A stretch of DNA of 32,905 nt from assembly GCA_001970955.1 (NCBI GenBank), contig MPUH01000828.1, positions 1 through 32,905 on the forward strand, given 5' to 3'. Source of the DNA: Stentor coeruleus (lineage: Eukaryota > Ciliophora > Heterotrichea > Heterotrichida > Stentoridae). This document shows, piece after piece, positions 17,005-25,997 of the stretch (positions are counted from its first letter, which is position 1; every line of letters starts with the position of its first letter). The translations under genes were made by a program, and so were the position numbers. The notes beneath the pieces were generated by a model. The model was not told the origin of the DNA and did not search any database. It saw nothing but the letters and a program-made list of their open reading frames with translations.

Positions 17005-19566
17005 CTATAAGTCCCTCAATGACCCAGTAACTTTCATAAACACTTCTTCTAAACTAGAATTCTTCAACCCCCAATCCTGAATCTTCAATTCCTCAACAGT
17101 CTCAAAAAACATCTGAGCAATTTTAGGTTCCGTCCTAGGTATCGAAATAAAAAGACTACTTCCAGAAATATCGACCAATTTAAGCGAAGGTATAATCAAA
17201 CTTAAATGTTCCCAAAGTGTTTTAGGGTTATTATCTATAAGTTCAACCTTATAACCTTCACCATAATGATTTTTAAGATAAAGACTAGGTCCAGAGCATT
17301 TAATTTCCCCATCAACCATAACAACAATCCTATCACTAAGTATTTCAGCTTCTTCCATAGAATGTGTTGTTAATATAATAACCCTATCTTTTTTCATATT
17401 TTGTATAAGCCTCCATACTTGTCTTCTTGTAATCGGATCCATACCAGTTGTAGGTTCATCCATAAAAATAACACTTGGGTTACCAATACTTGATATAGCT
17501 ACAGAAAGTCTTCTTTTCATTCCTCCACTATAAGTTCCAACAGTTTTATTCCCAGCTTTTCCCAAATTGACTTCTTGTAATTTTTGATCAACAAGTTCTT
17601 GTCTAATTTCTAATGGTATATTTCTAAGTTTAGCAAAAAGCCATAAATGCTCAGTACCAGTCATTTCGTCCCATAAAATATTGAATTGGGGGCAGTAGCC
17701 AATTGTTTGATGGACTTTTCCTAGTTCATAGTTAATGTCATAACCTGATACATAAGCTGTACCACCAGAAGGGCTTAGAAGACCAGTTAACATACTAAGT
17801 AAAGTTGTTTTACCAGCTCCGTTATGTCCGATTATTGATACACATTCTTCTTTTTCGATTATTAGACTTAAAGGTTTTACGGCACAGGTTTTAGCGCGAG
17901 GGTACTTTTTCCAGATTTTATCTAGTTTGATACCTTCGGTTATTTCGGTGTTGTCGTTTTTAACTAGGTTTGATGCGGGTATGTTTCTTAGTTCGATTTC
18001 TTCGGTAAGAGGATTTTTTCGCTTTATTCCCCAGTATTCGTATGTAAAAATAAACCATGGTGGACTTGACCTACCCCTGTTACCTTCGACTATATGATCG
18101 AAATACCAAGTAAATACTATTAAGATAAAACAGTTCCATAAAAGGTCCATAAGAGTATCGAAGCTTGATGGTACAACATATCTATTCCCAAACACCCATC
18201 CAGACCTTTCTGTAAAAAAGTCATCCCAAAAATATCCTGGTCCAGACTCCCACTTTCTTTCATGGTAATTCGGTAAACTTCCAGCTTTAGCTGCAATATC
18301 TGAAAATATTTTACTAAAACTAAATGGCGGATAATAACTAAAAGCAATCTTGACCCAATACATCCAATCAGGAAGTCCTTCAAAATGAAACAACTTCATC
18401 AAAGTTGGGCTTGTAAAGAAATTCTGAAGTACAAGTCCTCCAAGTAAAAAAGTATACGACACTGTATAAGAAAGTTTTACCGAGTTTATTAATGTAGAAA
18501 TCATAAATCCAAGAATCATCATTGTCAAAGAATAAGTTAAAAATAGGATAAGTAGTACTAAATAATTAGTTTTCAAGAACAGATCAAACTGGAATAAGTA
18601 GCCAGATAAGATAAGACTATTTGTAGTCATAAAAGAGAAAAAGAAAGCAACTATAAACCAAGATACCCAAAATGCTGTTGCACTAACTCCTATTACTGAT
18701 AGCCCATTTCTTAGTTTCAACTCTTTTTCTTTGACGATTTCTGATATTAGTAGGCCAAAGACAAACATTGGGGGGATGAAAAAATATAATGGACCAGTCA
18801 TTGACACAGCATCATAACCTTTAAGAAATCTGTTTTCTGGGAGTGGATATGATTGTATGACTGCTTCGAAGAAAATATCTTTTAAACCTTTTTTTCTTGC
18901 ATGATACGAAGCAATAGCGCTATCTACAGCTAATTTTACAGATAAAGCACTTATTTCTAATGGATTAGGCAAGTTTGGATCAAAAATATCTTTCGATACT
19001 TCAGTAAAGTTGTATACAATCAAATAAACCTGACCTTTTGTATCATCACAATGAATCCTTTTAAGATAATTATTATCTGGGAAATCCATATAATTGCTAC
19101 ATAAAATAAGCCCAGCTCCAGTAGTATTCATATTTTCTTTTATGTATTTAATAAAGCTTAGAGGGTCTTGTGTAGTTAAAACTTTTATGTCTTTATTTTT
19201 TTTTAAACCAGAAGATTTGGCAATATGATCTATGACGTAATCAGTCCATTCAGTAGGTCCACCAGTTAATCCAATTCCAAGGGTTATACAATCATCCCCA
19301 TAACATTTTGGAATCTGTGATATCGAGATTTCTTTTGGATGTGGATTAGCTAAGCTTGCTGTATATTGATCTACTATTATTTGTATCTGATGTAAATATG
19401 CGCATATAAAGAGAGGGCAGATCAAAAGTAAAAAAGTTATGTATTTGTTACGAGAAAAAATAAGGATGTTTTTCCTTGTTAGGGCAGAAATTTCGTTTAT
19501 ATGTTTTTTCAGACAGTATTTCAGACATATGCATGGAGATTGCTTTCTTGGCTTTTCTTCTTGCAT
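17005..19566 (-). CDS. ABCA-type ABC transporter, half size
   Basis: 853 residues: one transmembrane half followed by one nucleotide-binding domain. The first hydrophobic segment (about 44-60) is followed by a large lumenal or extracellular loop (about 65-250), then six hydrophobic segments (about 260-510). The NBD has Walker A GHNGAGKTT (580-588), signature YSGGMKRRLS, Walker B SVIFMDEP with TTGMDP, and the H-loop TTHSMEEAE. The C terminus has LEEVFMKVTG, characteristic of the ABCA family. ABCA proteins move lipids or sterols; half-size forms occur in protists and plants and probably dimerise. The catalytic residues are complete, so the ATPase should work. The substrate is unknown. No intron is needed. 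Confidence 0.93.
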   Translation of the reverse strand: MQEEKPRKQSPCICLKYCLKKHINEISALTRKNILIFSRNKYITFLLLICPLFICAYLHQIQIIVDQYTASLANPHPKEISISQIPKCYGDDCITLGIGLTGGPTEWTDYVIDHIAKSSGLKKNKDIKVLTTQDPLSFIKYIKENMNTTGAGLILCSNYMDFPDNNYLKRIHCDDTKGQVYLIVYNFTEVSKDIFDPNLPNPLEISALSVKLAVDSAIASYHARKKGLKDIFFEAVIQSYPLPENRFLKGYDAVSMTGPLYFFIPPMFVFGLLISEIVKEKELKLRNGLSVIGVSATAFWVSWFIVAFFFSFMTTNSLILSGYLFQFDLFLKTNYLVLLILFLTYSLTMMILGFMISTLINSVKLSYTVSYTFLLGGLVLQNFFTSPTLMKLFHFEGLPDWMYWVKIAFSYYPPFSFSKIFSDIAAKAGSLPNYHERKWESGPGYFWDDFFTERSGWVFGNRYVVPSSFDTLMDLLWNCFILIVFTWYFDHIVEGNRGRSSPPWFIFTYEYWGIKRKNPLTEEIELRNIPASNLVKNDNTEITEGIKLDKIWKKYPRAKTCAVKPLSLIIEKEECVSIIGHNGAGKTTLLSMLTGLLSPSGGTAYVSGYDINYELGKVHQTIGYCPQFNILWDEMTGTEHLWLFAKLRNIPLEIRQELVDQKLQEVNLGKAGNKTVGTYSGGMKRRLSVAISSIGNPSVIFMDEPTTGMDPITRRQVWRLIQNMKKDRVIILTTHSMEEAEILSDRIVVMVDGEIKCSGPSLYLKNHYGEGYKVELIDNNPKTLWEHLSLIIPSLKLVDISGSSLFISIPRTEPKIAQMFFETVEELKIQDWGLKNSSLEEVFMKVTGSLRDL

Positions 19567-20254
19567 GCTGTTGAATATTATCTAATCATATAAATGGGAT
19601 AGGTAAAAATGGTTAAAAAAGAAGTTGAAATTTTTTGGGAGATTATGATAGAGGAATTGTAAGGATATGGGGTTTGATATAGGATTTTTAAGGGAGATAT
19701 TAGTTTTTTGTAAGGTTAGATTTATTAGAAGGATGAAATGGGGTTAGGGTTTTATTGTGGATAGAAGCTATTAGAGTATTTTTGAATAGAGATTTAGCTT
19801 TATTAAATTTTGCCCTATGACATAAGGAAAGATTTTATAATCTNGAGGATATGGGGTTTGATATAGGATTTTTAAGGGAGATATTAGTTTTTTGTAAGGT
19901 TAGATTTATTAGAAGGATGAAATCGGGTTAGGGTTTTATTGTGTATAGAAGCTATTAGAGTATTTTGAATAGAGATTTAGCTTTATTAAATTTTGCCCTA
20001 TGACATAAGGAAAGATTTTATAATCTGTTATAAGAGCTTTTAGTTCAAATAACAATTTTTTTACCTTATAAATAACAGTTTTTATGTTGATAAATTATTT
20101 TTTTCAAGATATTAATTTATAGCTTTTCTTTATACCTAGATTTATATCCAGAATTCACTTCGAAATAACTACTTTAAAAGAAAATATTTTCATTAATCTT
20201 TATATTCCTATTAGACTTTACAAGAATTTATTACTATAAAATCTTAAACTAATA
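19567..20254. other. intergenic between divergent genes, with an assembly joint
   Basis: No gene is seen. G-rich + strand next to the ABC gene start, C-rich next to the CLN3 start. The N at 19844 and the 182-bp duplication around it make up about half of this stretch. Confidence 0.6.
19662..20026. repeat. 182-bp direct duplication around an N at 19844
   Basis: 19662-19843 recurs at 19846-20026 with two substitutions (G to C and G to T) and one missing T. The N lies between the copies. As with the other two joints, an unmerged contig overlap is the likeliest cause; the differences could be alleles or read errors. Confidence 0.8.
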
Positions 20255-21475
20255 ATGGAAAGCTTTTGGAAATACTTCATAGCTCTTTTTTCTGTCGGGC
20301 TTATAAACAATTTCAGCTACGTGTTAATTGGTGTTGGTGCTCAAACAATATCCTCACATTTTGGTCAAAAAAACTTAATGCCTTTATTCCAATTTATGCT
20401 AGTCTCTTGCAATATCCCAATATTAATCCTGAACTTTCGATATCTAGTATCAGTAAACACCCTTTTACGTATAACAATATCATCATGTACAATGCTAATC
20501 TGTTTTGTTATAATGTCACTATGTGTATCAACAGAAGCAAGTTGGGGTTTTCCCATATCTTTAATAGCAGCTTTACTTATGGGTATGTGTCAAAGTTTAG
20601 GTGAATGTGTGAATTTAGGTTTTATAAAAGCATTTCCTTCTGATTATCTTGTTGGGTTTACATCAGGAACTGGTTTTGCTGGTATAGCAGGTTCAGGTGC
20701 TTGGCTTATATGTAAAATTATAGGACTTAAAAATTTTGAAGTGTTTTTGATTTTCATGCCTTTGATTGTTATATATTGGCTAAGTTTCTTATGGATTTAT
20801 AAGAAAGGGACAACTTTTGATAGGATACAACAATATTCTATGGTTGAAGGACCTGTTTTAGATGAAGAGTCTTATAGAAAATCACAAAGTTCTGTTGTGA
20901 CCAGTGAGAATAATGCTGAAATGGACATGGTTTCTAAGACAGGGAATGCATTTTTTTCTATAACGCTTTTGAAAAAAGTGTGGAAAAACATGTGGTGGCT
21001 TGGGTTGAATTTGGGATCAGTTTATTTTTTAGAATATTGTATTACAACTGGGTTTGCAGATAGAGCTACATTAAAGTATTCTGGAGGTGGAAGTTTTTTT
21101 AAGGAAAATGCTTTTGAGGTTATACAGTTTTGTTATCAGATTGGAGTTTGGTGTTCAAGGAGCTCTTTGAAATTTTTTAAGGTTAGAAGGACTTGGATTG
21201 TTACATTGCTTCAGTTGATTAATTGGGTTATTTGGTGGTTTGAAGCTGAGTTTTTGTTTATGACTGAATGGGGTGAGTTTATTCTAACTGTTTGGGTTGG
21301 ATGTATGGGAGGATTATCATATGTTAATACAGGCTATTTAGTGCTTAATTCAGATTTTATTCCTAAAGATCAAAAAGAAGCGAGTATGAATGTTAGTGTG
21401 TGTATGAACTCCCTTGGTATTTTACTTGCGACATGCTTTTGCTTAATTCTTGATAATTTTATTATGAAAAACTAA
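20255..21475 (+). CDS. CLN3: CLN3/battenin family lysosomal membrane protein
   Basis: 406 residues with about ten to twelve hydrophobic segments. The start (FWKYFIALFSVGLINNFSYVLIGV) is the family's first helix with its conserved NNFSYV. Further matches are SLGECVNLGFIKAFP, FTSGTGFAGIAGSG (family SSGTGGAG), the run CYQIGVWCSRSSLKFF (family YQ.GVFASRSSL), and MGGLSYVNTGYLVL with DQKEASMNVSVCMNSLGI near the end. CLN3 is a lysosomal or contractile-vacuole membrane protein; loss causes Batten disease in humans, and it is tied to glycerophosphodiester export and pH control. It belongs to the MFS-like group related to equilibrative nucleoside transporters. No intron is needed. Confidence 0.95.
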   Translation: MESFWKYFIALFSVGLINNFSYVLIGVGAQTISSHFGQKNLMPLFQFMLVSCNIPILILNFRYLVSVNTLLRITISSCTMLICFVIMSLCVSTEASWGFPISLIAALLMGMCQSLGECVNLGFIKAFPSDYLVGFTSGTGFAGIAGSGAWLICKIIGLKNFEVFLIFMPLIVIYWLSFLWIYKKGTTFDRIQQYSMVEGPVLDEESYRKSQSSVVTSENNAEMDMVSKTGNAFFSITLLKKVWKNMWWLGLNLGSVYFLEYCITTGFADRATLKYSGGGSFFKENAFEVIQFCYQIGVWCSRSSLKFFKVRRTWIVTLLQLINWVIWWFEAEFLFMTEWGEFILTVWVGCMGGLSYVNTGYLVLNSDFIPKDQKEASMNVSVCMNSLGILLATCFCLILDNFIMKN

Positions 21476-21756
21476 CTAATTGCTTGGAGTTTTATAAGAG
21501 ATAACTATTTTTTTTAATTAGAGATTACCCAAATGTTTAAACTGCTAAAAAATTGTCTAGCAATTTATTTACCTTGTCACTAATATTTTTCTATCAAGAA
21601 TTATGAATTTGGTCCTATAAAAACAAAAACTTTATATACAGGATTATAGTAAATTAGCTGATTTCAAGTTATGAAAATATGAACCTGATATAAATTTTAA
21701 AGAAAACATGTAATTTAATATATTTAATATAGATATATATTAATAATAAAGTCCAA

Positions 21757-22500
21757 ATGGAACAAAAAGCGCATGAGAGTTATTCCAAATAGGAGCTTTA
21801 TAAGAAAAAAGGCTTAGAAATAGAGGGAATTCAAAAATAATTTCAAATCCAACTTCATAATTTCACTAAAACTTAGAGTTATTCATCACAAACACTTGTG
21901 CAGAAATAAACAAAAAATCCAAGCCTTCGTCAAGAATATTAAGATCTCTGTAGAGAAATTAGCTTAGAATCTTTAATATGCAACAAAAACTTAGTATTAA
22001 AAGGAGCATGTGCAGATTCACGTGAATCAGATAAAAACACCCAATATTGCAATGATATACTAGTTCAAGCTACAACACTCTGCCTTGGTTTAAAAAAACC
22101 CGTATAGATATGCTTTTATCTTAAAAAAATGATTAGAAATGGGTCAATAAACACCATGGGCAAAGATATAGGGAACCATTATCAGACTTATATCGGGCTA
22201 TAAAAATTTAAAAGTTTTAGGAAATGGAGTGATGATTCTTGAATGCAAGAATAAATACTCTTTTCTATACCTTTAAAACTTAATCTTGATCAAAGATTTA
22301 TTCTTGAATCTTTAAAAGAAACAGGATTTGCCAATTATAATATATTCCCTCAATGGAACAAAACTAGGTTTGATAAACCTGTAGTATAGATTATATACCT
22401 CAGAAAGGCAGTCAAGATCGATGAATTGTCTAAATGGAAAATATAGTACTGTTTTCTAGTTCAATTGCTTATAAGCTCACAAAATTATAAAGTCTTATGA
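21757..22500 (+). pseudogene. long frame interrupted by TAA/TAG, possible relic
   Basis: Starting at ATG 21757 a single frame of 248 codons reads like protein but contains five TAA, five TAG and one internal TGA before a TGA at 22498-22500. No frameshift is needed. Stops are at 21790, 21838, 21874, 21907, 21940, 22105, 22201, 22240 (TGA), 22252, 22387 and 22444. None of the TAGs ends a 15-nt GTA intron. The text between stops is well mixed (for example ICNKNLVLKGACADSRESD, TGFANYNIFPQWNKTRF) and has about fifteen CAA/CAG codons. I recognise no domain. It may be a decayed mobile-element gene, or less likely a gene written in a code where TAA/TAG mean Gln. The carboxypeptidase gene begins 76 bp further on. 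Confidence 0.4.
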
Positions 22501-22576
22501 GTAAGTTTAAAAATGTCTTGGTTAGTTATTCCTCTCCAAATAGGCGAAAAAATGATAAATAGGTCTAATAAATATA

Positions 22577-23896
22577 ATGTTGTGGCCATTGCTTTTAACT
22601 GTTCAGGTAGCTCTTAGTGCACCTGCAACTCATTTAGTCACTAACCTTCCAGGGGTTCCATCTTATTCGTTCCAAATTTACTCAGGCTACTTGCCAATCC
22701 CAAACTCCAACGGAAGAGAGCTTCATTATGTATTCATTACAAGCCAGAATAAGCCTGCTTCAGACCCAGTCGTCCTTTGGCTAAACGGAGGGCCAGGATG
22801 TTCATCAATGGAAGGTGCTTTTATGGAAAATGGTCCTTTTGTATTCAGCGAGACTAACAACACTATGTTCACAAATCCATATTCCTGGAATCGTATCGCC
22901 AACATGTTATACTTTGAATCTCCAGCAGGAGTAGGATATTCAGTTATGGGTAGCATTATAAACAACTCAACAAATGACACTCAAACAGCATCAGATAATC
23001 TTATTGCTCTTCAATATTGGTATACTTTATTCCCTGAATACAAACAAAACTCTTTTTATATTTCAGGTGAAAGTTATGCTGGAGTGTATATTCCATATCT
23101 AGCCTCATACATTCTTTATTATAATGCTAAAAACCCTACAACTGCAATTCCAATCAAAGGGATCTTAGTAGGTAATCCAGTTACTGATTGGACAGTTGAT
23201 GCTGACTCAGCATGGCCAGCTTTCTTATACTGGCATCAGCTTATTGATGACTCAATATACTTCCCTTGGGTAAACTTAAATTGTTCTTTACTATGGCCAA
23301 GTGATCCAGCTTGTGAACCATTAGGTGATAGTATGTACGACTTATTTACTGGGGTTAATTATTACGACATTTATAGAGAATGTATTCCAGAACAACCTAT
23401 GTCAAATCATAAAAGAAGGTGGATGACTGAAAACCTTCAAGGAATTAGTAATTGTGTACCTAATAATGCTCTAACTTTATATTTGAACAACCCTAAAGTT
23501 AGAAATGCTCTTCATATCAATACAACTCTTGGCGCTTGGTCTGAATGTGCTGATCTTGATTATTATACTGATATGAGAGGGAGTATTTTCCTTTATCCAA
23601 GTTTAATCAGCACTCCTAATTTCTTAATCAATATTTATAGTGGAGATACTGATTCATGTGTTGCAACTGAAGGTACAAGAACTTGGATTAATAACCTTGG
23701 TATGACAACGAATGTTACATGGTCAGAATGGTATCTTGATCAACAAGTTGCAGGAATGTATACAAGGTATGGGACTAATTTCAGATTTAATACTATTAGA
23801 GGTGCTGGGCATATGTGCATTCAATGGATGCCTGCACAAGGGTTTATGATGTTCCAGTATTTCTTACAGGCTGCAGATCTTCCTTCTACCCCTTAG
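22577..23896 (+). CDS. serine carboxypeptidase, secreted or lysosomal (peptidase S10)
   Basis: 439 residues. A hydrophobic leader MLWPLLLTVQVALSAPA looks like a cleaved signal peptide, with cleavage probably after Ser14 or Ala17. The S10 signature WLNGGPGCSSMEGAF is followed by the nucleophile in GESYAG (Ser166), the Asp in YSGDTDSCV (Asp359) and the His in RGAGHMCIQ (His412). The order and spacing are those of carboxypeptidase Y and cathepsin A, and the oxyanion-hole GGPG is present. It cuts amino acids one by one from C termini in an acidic compartment. Several NXS/NXT sites (for example NNST) fit secretory glycosylation. The CLN3-like gene lies upstream on the same strand and is also a lysosomal protein, but the two are 1.1 kb apart with a relic between. 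Confidence 0.96.
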   Translation: MLWPLLLTVQVALSAPATHLVTNLPGVPSYSFQIYSGYLPIPNSNGRELHYVFITSQNKPASDPVVLWLNGGPGCSSMEGAFMENGPFVFSETNNTMFTNPYSWNRIANMLYFESPAGVGYSVMGSIINNSTNDTQTASDNLIALQYWYTLFPEYKQNSFYISGESYAGVYIPYLASYILYYNAKNPTTAIPIKGILVGNPVTDWTVDADSAWPAFLYWHQLIDDSIYFPWVNLNCSLLWPSDPACEPLGDSMYDLFTGVNYYDIYRECIPEQPMSNHKRRWMTENLQGISNCVPNNALTLYLNNPKVRNALHINTTLGAWSECADLDYYTDMRGSIFLYPSLISTPNFLINIYSGDTDSCVATEGTRTWINNLGMTTNVTWSEWYLDQQVAGMYTRYGTNFRFNTIRGAGHMCIQWMPAQGFMMFQYFLQAADLPSTP

Positions 23897-24720
23897 TTAG
23901 TAAAAATTAGATAACTATAGAATATGCAAGATTTAAGGAGGAAAAGTGATCAATTGTCTTTGGGTAAGATGATTGTAAAGGAAGAAACTTTTTGTGTTGT
24001 TTTGATGATGTGGGTTTAGAGGGTTTTTGGGAGAGTTTTAGGAAACTGGGATTTAGAAGTGTTTAGATTCACACAAGGTAATGCGAATATAGTTAAAAAC
24101 TAGAGAAAATTAGCAATTACTATATGCATATTTTATTTATGAAGTAAGGTAGCTTCTAGTAAAAACTGCAATCCTTAGAAAAATTTAATCTTTTGACAAG
24201 TTGAATATGGTTATTCGCTTACTAGCTTTTTCTTCTTTTCGCAATTCTGTTTGCTTTCTTTTATCCTATAGTCTGCAAGAATCCAGGTTTTAATATAACA
24301 GGTGAAGGGCATTTTAAATGAAGCATAAAAACTATGCTTACTATACAAAGAAAATAATCCTCCATGATTATATCCATGTCTCTGTCATCATGTTTATATT
24401 TCAAAGGTTTAGAATCAAGGTGTGGGTTACCAGGGACAAAATTCTCCTAACAACTCAGCTTTCTTCCTTCAACTAATAAGAATAAGTATTTCTTTCAACC
24501 CTTCCGTTTTTTTTTTTACATATATGCATGTATCTCTTCCTTCTCCATTAGGGTTATAATACAAATTTTTCAAAGTTTCTGTCCTGTAAAGTGTTCCCAT
24601 TTAACTGTTTATTATATCATTTTGAATACTTGAAAGAATAACACTATATAAATATTTTTATCTAGAAAAGTTTAAATCCATATATTTTGACTAATAGCGG
24701 GTTAAGATTATAAATATTCA
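23897..24720. other. intergenic, mostly without a gene
   Basis: Begins G-rich on the + strand (carboxypeptidase 3' flank). The middle part, about 24160-24450, has a weak coding-like signal on the minus strand, listed separately. Poly-T runs sit near 24508. No RNA gene is seen. Confidence 0.5.
24160..24450 (-). pseudogene. weak degenerate coding relic
   Basis: Minus-strand text in shifting frames looks coding: NFVPGNPHLDSKPLKYKHDD then, in another frame, DKRKQTELRKEEKASKRITI up to a stop. At least one frameshift and one or two stops separate them, and no ATG-to-stop reading exists. No family is recognised. This may be an old gene fragment or chance. Confidence 0.25.
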
Positions 24721-24906
24721 ATGATTAGAAAGCCTACAAGGATAGAGATGAGAGTTGAAGATGAGATGCAAGAGTTAGAAGAAGCTCTAAGACAGAGACA
24801 ACCTCATAATAAAAAGGCTCTTAGTGCTATTGTCAACCCTGCTAATCAGTTTTTAAGATTACAAGCCCAAAGTACGCTATCTCCAGACAGGTATAGACCT
24901 AGATAA
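24721..24906 (+). CDS. CDC26: anaphase-promoting complex subunit CDC26 (APC12)
   Basis: Only 61 residues, but the N terminus MIRKPTRIEMRVEDEMQELE matches the conserved CDC26 start (a K-P-T-R-x-E motif followed by an acidic helix) that inserts into the TPR groove of APC6/CDC16 and stabilises it. The rest (about 25-61) is basic, variable and probably disordered, as in other CDC26 proteins. The protein has no activity of its own; it is a structural part of the ubiquitin ligase that drives exit from mitosis. The gene stands alone, 824 bp after the carboxypeptidase, with its own C-rich to G-rich flank pattern. It is easy to miss because of its length. Confidence 0.78.
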   Translation: MIRKPTRIEMRVEDEMQELEEALRQRQPHNKKALSAIVNPANQFLRLQAQSTLSPDRYRPR

Positions 24907-25458
24907 TAAATATGATGAATTACGTAAAGAATTGAACTTTTTGATGAGAATTTTGGTTGATTTATGACGATAATCGGGTTTAGTGTAGGAAAATGTGAAA
25001 ATGGTTTGTGAATTAGTATTTTTTGCTGGGTTATTATAGAGGAAATGGATTAGGTTAGTTATATCATTTACACATTAAAAAACTCCACTTTATAAATCCT
25101 CATACATCATAAAACCCCATACAAACTTTATAATTTACAACAACCAATCATAAACTACCCATAATTCTATAACCCATATCATAAAAACAACATAATCTAA
25201 ACTTATTATCCATCTATCAAGTCTAAGTAAATTTCTTATATAACCCCATACTTTTCCGCCAATTTCCCATTCTTATATATCCTAATTCAACATAATCAAT
25301 TCAAAAATCTATTCACCCTAACACACAATCTCCAATTAACACATTTTTTTATCCCCAAAGTGAAATACCCTAACTTAAAATCCTCCTCTAAAAATCCATC
25401 CATAAAATCTTATCACATAAAAAAAAAATACAAAATTTTGTGTTTCCTAGCTAACTAC
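24907..25458. other. intergenic between convergent genes
   Basis: The + strand is G-rich to about 25050 (3' flank of CDC26) and then switches sharply to C-rich, G-poor sequence (3' flank of RPL11). No gene, repeat or RNA is seen. Confidence 0.6.
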
Positions 25459-25986
25459 TTAGTTAATAAGTATACCGTCAAACTTTTGTTGAAACCATTG
25501 CATAGCTTCTTCTTTTGTTACTTTATGGCTTTTTCCCACAGTAGAAGTTGAGTGTCTTCTTTTAGTAACCCTATATCCTGCTCTTTTCAACACAATATAA
25601 AAATCCATACCATAAATACCCGTCCCAGGGTCATATTTGATACCTAAATCAATATGCTCTTGAATACCAAATCCAAAGTTTCCCGAGTCTGAAAAGTTTC
25701 TTTTTTTAAGTTCGAACTCTTTAACTTTAAGACCTCTTTCAAGAATATCTTCAGCTTTTGATCCTCTTACTGTTGCATGAACAGCAATTTTGTCATTTCT
25801 CCTGATACCAAATGAACGGATGGTGTAGGAAGCCTTAGAAAACACAGGCTTTTGATCTGTGAGATCTGCAAGAACTTTGCTAGCTCTTGTCACACGATCA
25901 CCTGCTTCACCCACACAGATATTGAGAACTAGTTTGTCGATTTTTATGTTGCGCATAGGGTTGTCTTGTTTCTCAGCTTTCACCAT
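25459..25986 (-). CDS. RPL11: 60S ribosomal protein L11 (uL5)
   Basis: 175 residues, the usual eukaryotic length. It starts [39 protein letters not shown] and has the family motifs [38 protein letters not shown] and [17 protein letters not shown]. It sits in the central protuberance of the large subunit, contacts 5S rRNA and, in animals, binds MDM2 when ribosome assembly fails. The start codon is 11 bp from that of the divergent ankyrin gene. Confidence 0.97.
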   Translation of the reverse strand: MVKAEKQDNPMRNIKIDKLVLNICVGEAGDRVTRASKVLADLTDQKPVFSKASYTIRSFGIRRNDKIAVHATVRGSKAEDILERGLKVKEFELKKRNFSDSGNFGFGIQEHIDLGIKYDPGTGIYGMDFYIVLKRAGYRVTKRRHSTSTVGKSHKVTKEEAMQWFQQKFDGILIN

Positions 25987-25997
25987 TAGAAATTTAT
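25987..25997. promoter_or_regulatory. 11-bp divergent gap between two start codons
   Basis: TAGAAATTTAT is all that separates the ATG of RPL11 (minus) from the ATG of the ankyrin gene (plus). Both 5' UTRs and any promoter must overlap this gap or the neighbour's coding sequence. No known element is visible. Confidence 0.4.

Noticed and set aside
21757..22500. TAG codons in this frame as ends of 15-nt introns
   Set aside because: None has a GTA 15 nt before its end, so splicing cannot explain them.
20255..23896. CLN3 and carboxypeptidase as a lysosomal gene cluster
   Set aside because: They are 1.1 kb apart with a relic between, and eukaryotic gene order gives no support for a functional unit.
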